Source of the DNA: JBFKOL01 sp041628815 | GTDB lineage: Bacteria > Bacteroidota > Bacteroidia > Chitinophagales > Saprospiraceae | DNA length: 6,356 bases | Assembly (NCBI GenBank): GCA_041628815.1 | Contig: JBFKOL010000267.1 | Span: 1 to 6,356, forward strand | Direction: 5' to 3' | Shown here: piece by piece, positions 5,662 to 6,356 of the stretch | Layout of the letters: each line of letters begins with the position of its first letter | Position numbering within the stretch: the first letter of the stretch is position 1 | The notes under the pieces: model-generated | Databases searched by the model: none | What the model was told of the DNA's origin: nothing | The model's input: the letters and a program-made list of their open reading frames with translations, nothing else | Position numbers and translations under genes: made by a program

Positions 5662-5662
5662 G

Positions 5663-5688
5663 CCCACCTTGTTATAATTTTCGGTGGG
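5663..5688. other. Inverted repeat upstream of the MDR gene
   Basis: CCCACC (5663-5668) and GGTGGG (5683-5688) can pair as a 6-bp GC-rich stem around a 14-base AT-rich loop. It lies 40 bases or more upstream of the MDR ATG and about 150 bases beyond the FabG-like stop. The long loop and lack of a T-run make it a weak terminator; a repressor-binding palindrome or leader hairpin is possible. Confidence 0.3.
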
Positions 5689-5806
5689 TAGAACAGGTCA
5701 CAGTTTACTAAGTTAGTGGTTGCTGTTATACGAGTCTGCTGGCAGCATACATTTTAAATGCTTCTGTATTGCCGCCATACTGGGAAGCCTAGTGTCAATT
5801 ATAATT

Positions 5807-5826
5807 TCAGATTTCATAAATCTCAA
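5807..5826 (-). terminator. Possible 3'-end hairpin of the FabG-like gene
   Basis: AGATTT-CAT-AAATCT (5809-5823) forms a 6-bp stem with a 3-base loop, extendable by 2 pairs across one mismatch. It begins 8-11 bases past the stop codon at 5835-5837. The stem is AT-rich and lacks a downstream U-run, so termination there is only a suggestion based on position. Confidence 0.25.
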
Positions 5827-5834
5827 TTCACTTT

Positions 5835-6356
5835 TTACCGCGAATACCCTCCATCAATAGGCAGACAAATGCCATTGACAAACCTGGCTTCTTCAGATGC
5901 CAGAAACAGGTACCCAACCGCGAGATCTTTGGGTTCTGCAAGGAATCCTACCGGAATGGTCATGAGGGCCATTTGTTTGATATTGTCGGGAATGGCGTCG
6001 GTCATAGCAGTTTTGACATACCCTGGTGCGATGGCATTTACAGTTATTCCATAGCGTCCGAGCTCCAAAGCCCATGTTTTAGTCATTCCGACCACGCCTG
6101 CCTTGGTAGCTGCATAGTTGGTCTGCCCGTAGTTTCCGCGCAATCCCGAAGTAGATGAAGCACTGATGATCCGTCCGTACCCTTTTTCTTTCATTACGGC
6201 GGCCACAACACGTGTACATATAAAGACACCTTTGAGATTGACGTCTATGACCTTGTCCCATTGATCGTTCGTCATCTTCAGGAGCGTCTTGTCCTGGGTG
6301 ATGCCCGCATTATTGATAAGGATGTCGATGGTACCATACCTGGAGACAATGTTTTC
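5835..6356 (-). CDS. fabG: FabG-like short-chain dehydrogenase (3-oxoacyl-ACP/CoA reductase), N-terminus outside the window
   Basis: The frame is open to the right edge, giving the last 173 residues of an SDR protein; about 70 residues with the glycine-rich cofactor motif are missing. Visible in order are DILINNAG (NNAG at 6303-6314), DVNLKG with the catalytic Asn, the serine of SASSTSG, the YAATK motif (YxxxK; Ser, Tyr and Lys spaced 13 and 4 residues as in FabG), NAIAPGYVKTAMT after the active site, and the C-terminal GICLPIDGGYSR. Classical family members reduce 3-oxoacyl-ACP or 3-oxoacyl-CoA with NADPH, in fatty acid synthesis or as hydroxyacyl-CoA dehydrogenases in degradation. Placement away from fab genes and near acyl-CoA enzymes allows the second role, but this is inference. 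An internal Met at 6273-6275 would drop the NNAG motif and is not the start. The MDR gene follows 212 bases downstream on the same strand. Confidence 0.92.
   Translation of the reverse strand, partial: ENIVSRYGTIDILINNAGITQDKTLLKMTNDQWDKVIDVNLKGVFICTRVVAAVMKEKGYGRIISASSTSGLRGNYGQTNYAATKAGVVGMTKTWALELGRYGITVNAIAPGYVKTAMTDAIPDNIKQMALMTIPVGFLAEPKDLAVGYLFLASEEARFVNGICLPIDGGYSR

Noticed and set aside
1..6356. Insertion sequence, prophage, toxin-antitoxin, restriction or other defence system
   Set aside because: Every sizeable supported reading frame belongs to a lipid, CoA or thiol redox enzyme family; no transposase, integrase, nuclease or terminal inverted repeats were seen.

Overview
The window looks like chromosomal DNA of a member of the Bacteroidota, probably a free-living aerobe. 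The evidence is indirect. Start codons have no Shine-Dalgarno sequence in front of them. Two upstream regions carry exact matches to the Bacteroidota -7 promoter element TAnnTTTG. The small separate biotin carrier protein next to a biotin carboxylase is a common layout in that phylum. Intergenic spaces are filled with short, A/C-rich, word-like tandem repeats. I see no mobile element, phage gene, CRISPR array, rRNA or tRNA.

Layout. (1) Positions 1-1382, minus strand: a tight three-gene operon read right to left, with an enoyl-CoA isomerase-like crotonase, a biotinyl carrier protein (8-base overlap) and the first 27 codons of a biotin carboxylase (5-base gap). (2) Positions 1383-1621: a divergent intergenic region holding the operon promoter and a repeat-filled leader. 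(3) Positions 1622-2710, plus strand: alpha-methylacyl-CoA racemase, with all three catalytic residues at the same numbers as in Mycobacterium tuberculosis MCR. (4) Positions 2730-3341, minus strand: a FrnE/DsbA-family thiol oxidoreductase that converges on the racemase with a 19-base gap. Its CPWC active site lies upstream of every canonical in-frame start, so its start is a real problem. (5) Positions 3489-4307, minus: a membrane di-iron fatty acid hydroxylase/sterol desaturase. (6) Positions 4624-5622, minus: a zinc-independent MDR alcohol dehydrogenase/quinone reductase. (7) Positions 5835-6356, minus: a FabG-type short-chain dehydrogenase cut by the window edge.

How the genes may work together. 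Racemase, enoyl-CoA isomerase and biotin-dependent acyl-CoA carboxylase would fit breakdown of methyl-branched or unsaturated acyl-CoAs. The racemase makes the (2S)-epimer usable by beta-oxidation, the isomerase moves double bonds, and a carboxylase could take up the propionyl-CoA that branched chains release. The hydroxylase, MDR reductase and FabG-like reductase are also lipid redox enzymes, but they are separated by 147-316 base gaps and need not share a pathway. This link is inference.

The coding content is ordinary lipid metabolism, and I did not find a clear new multi-gene system. The most unusual signals are intergenic. Three different tandem-repeat tracts sit directly in front of three start codons and are all poor in G on the coding strand, and one of them runs into the place where the FrnE start codon should be.
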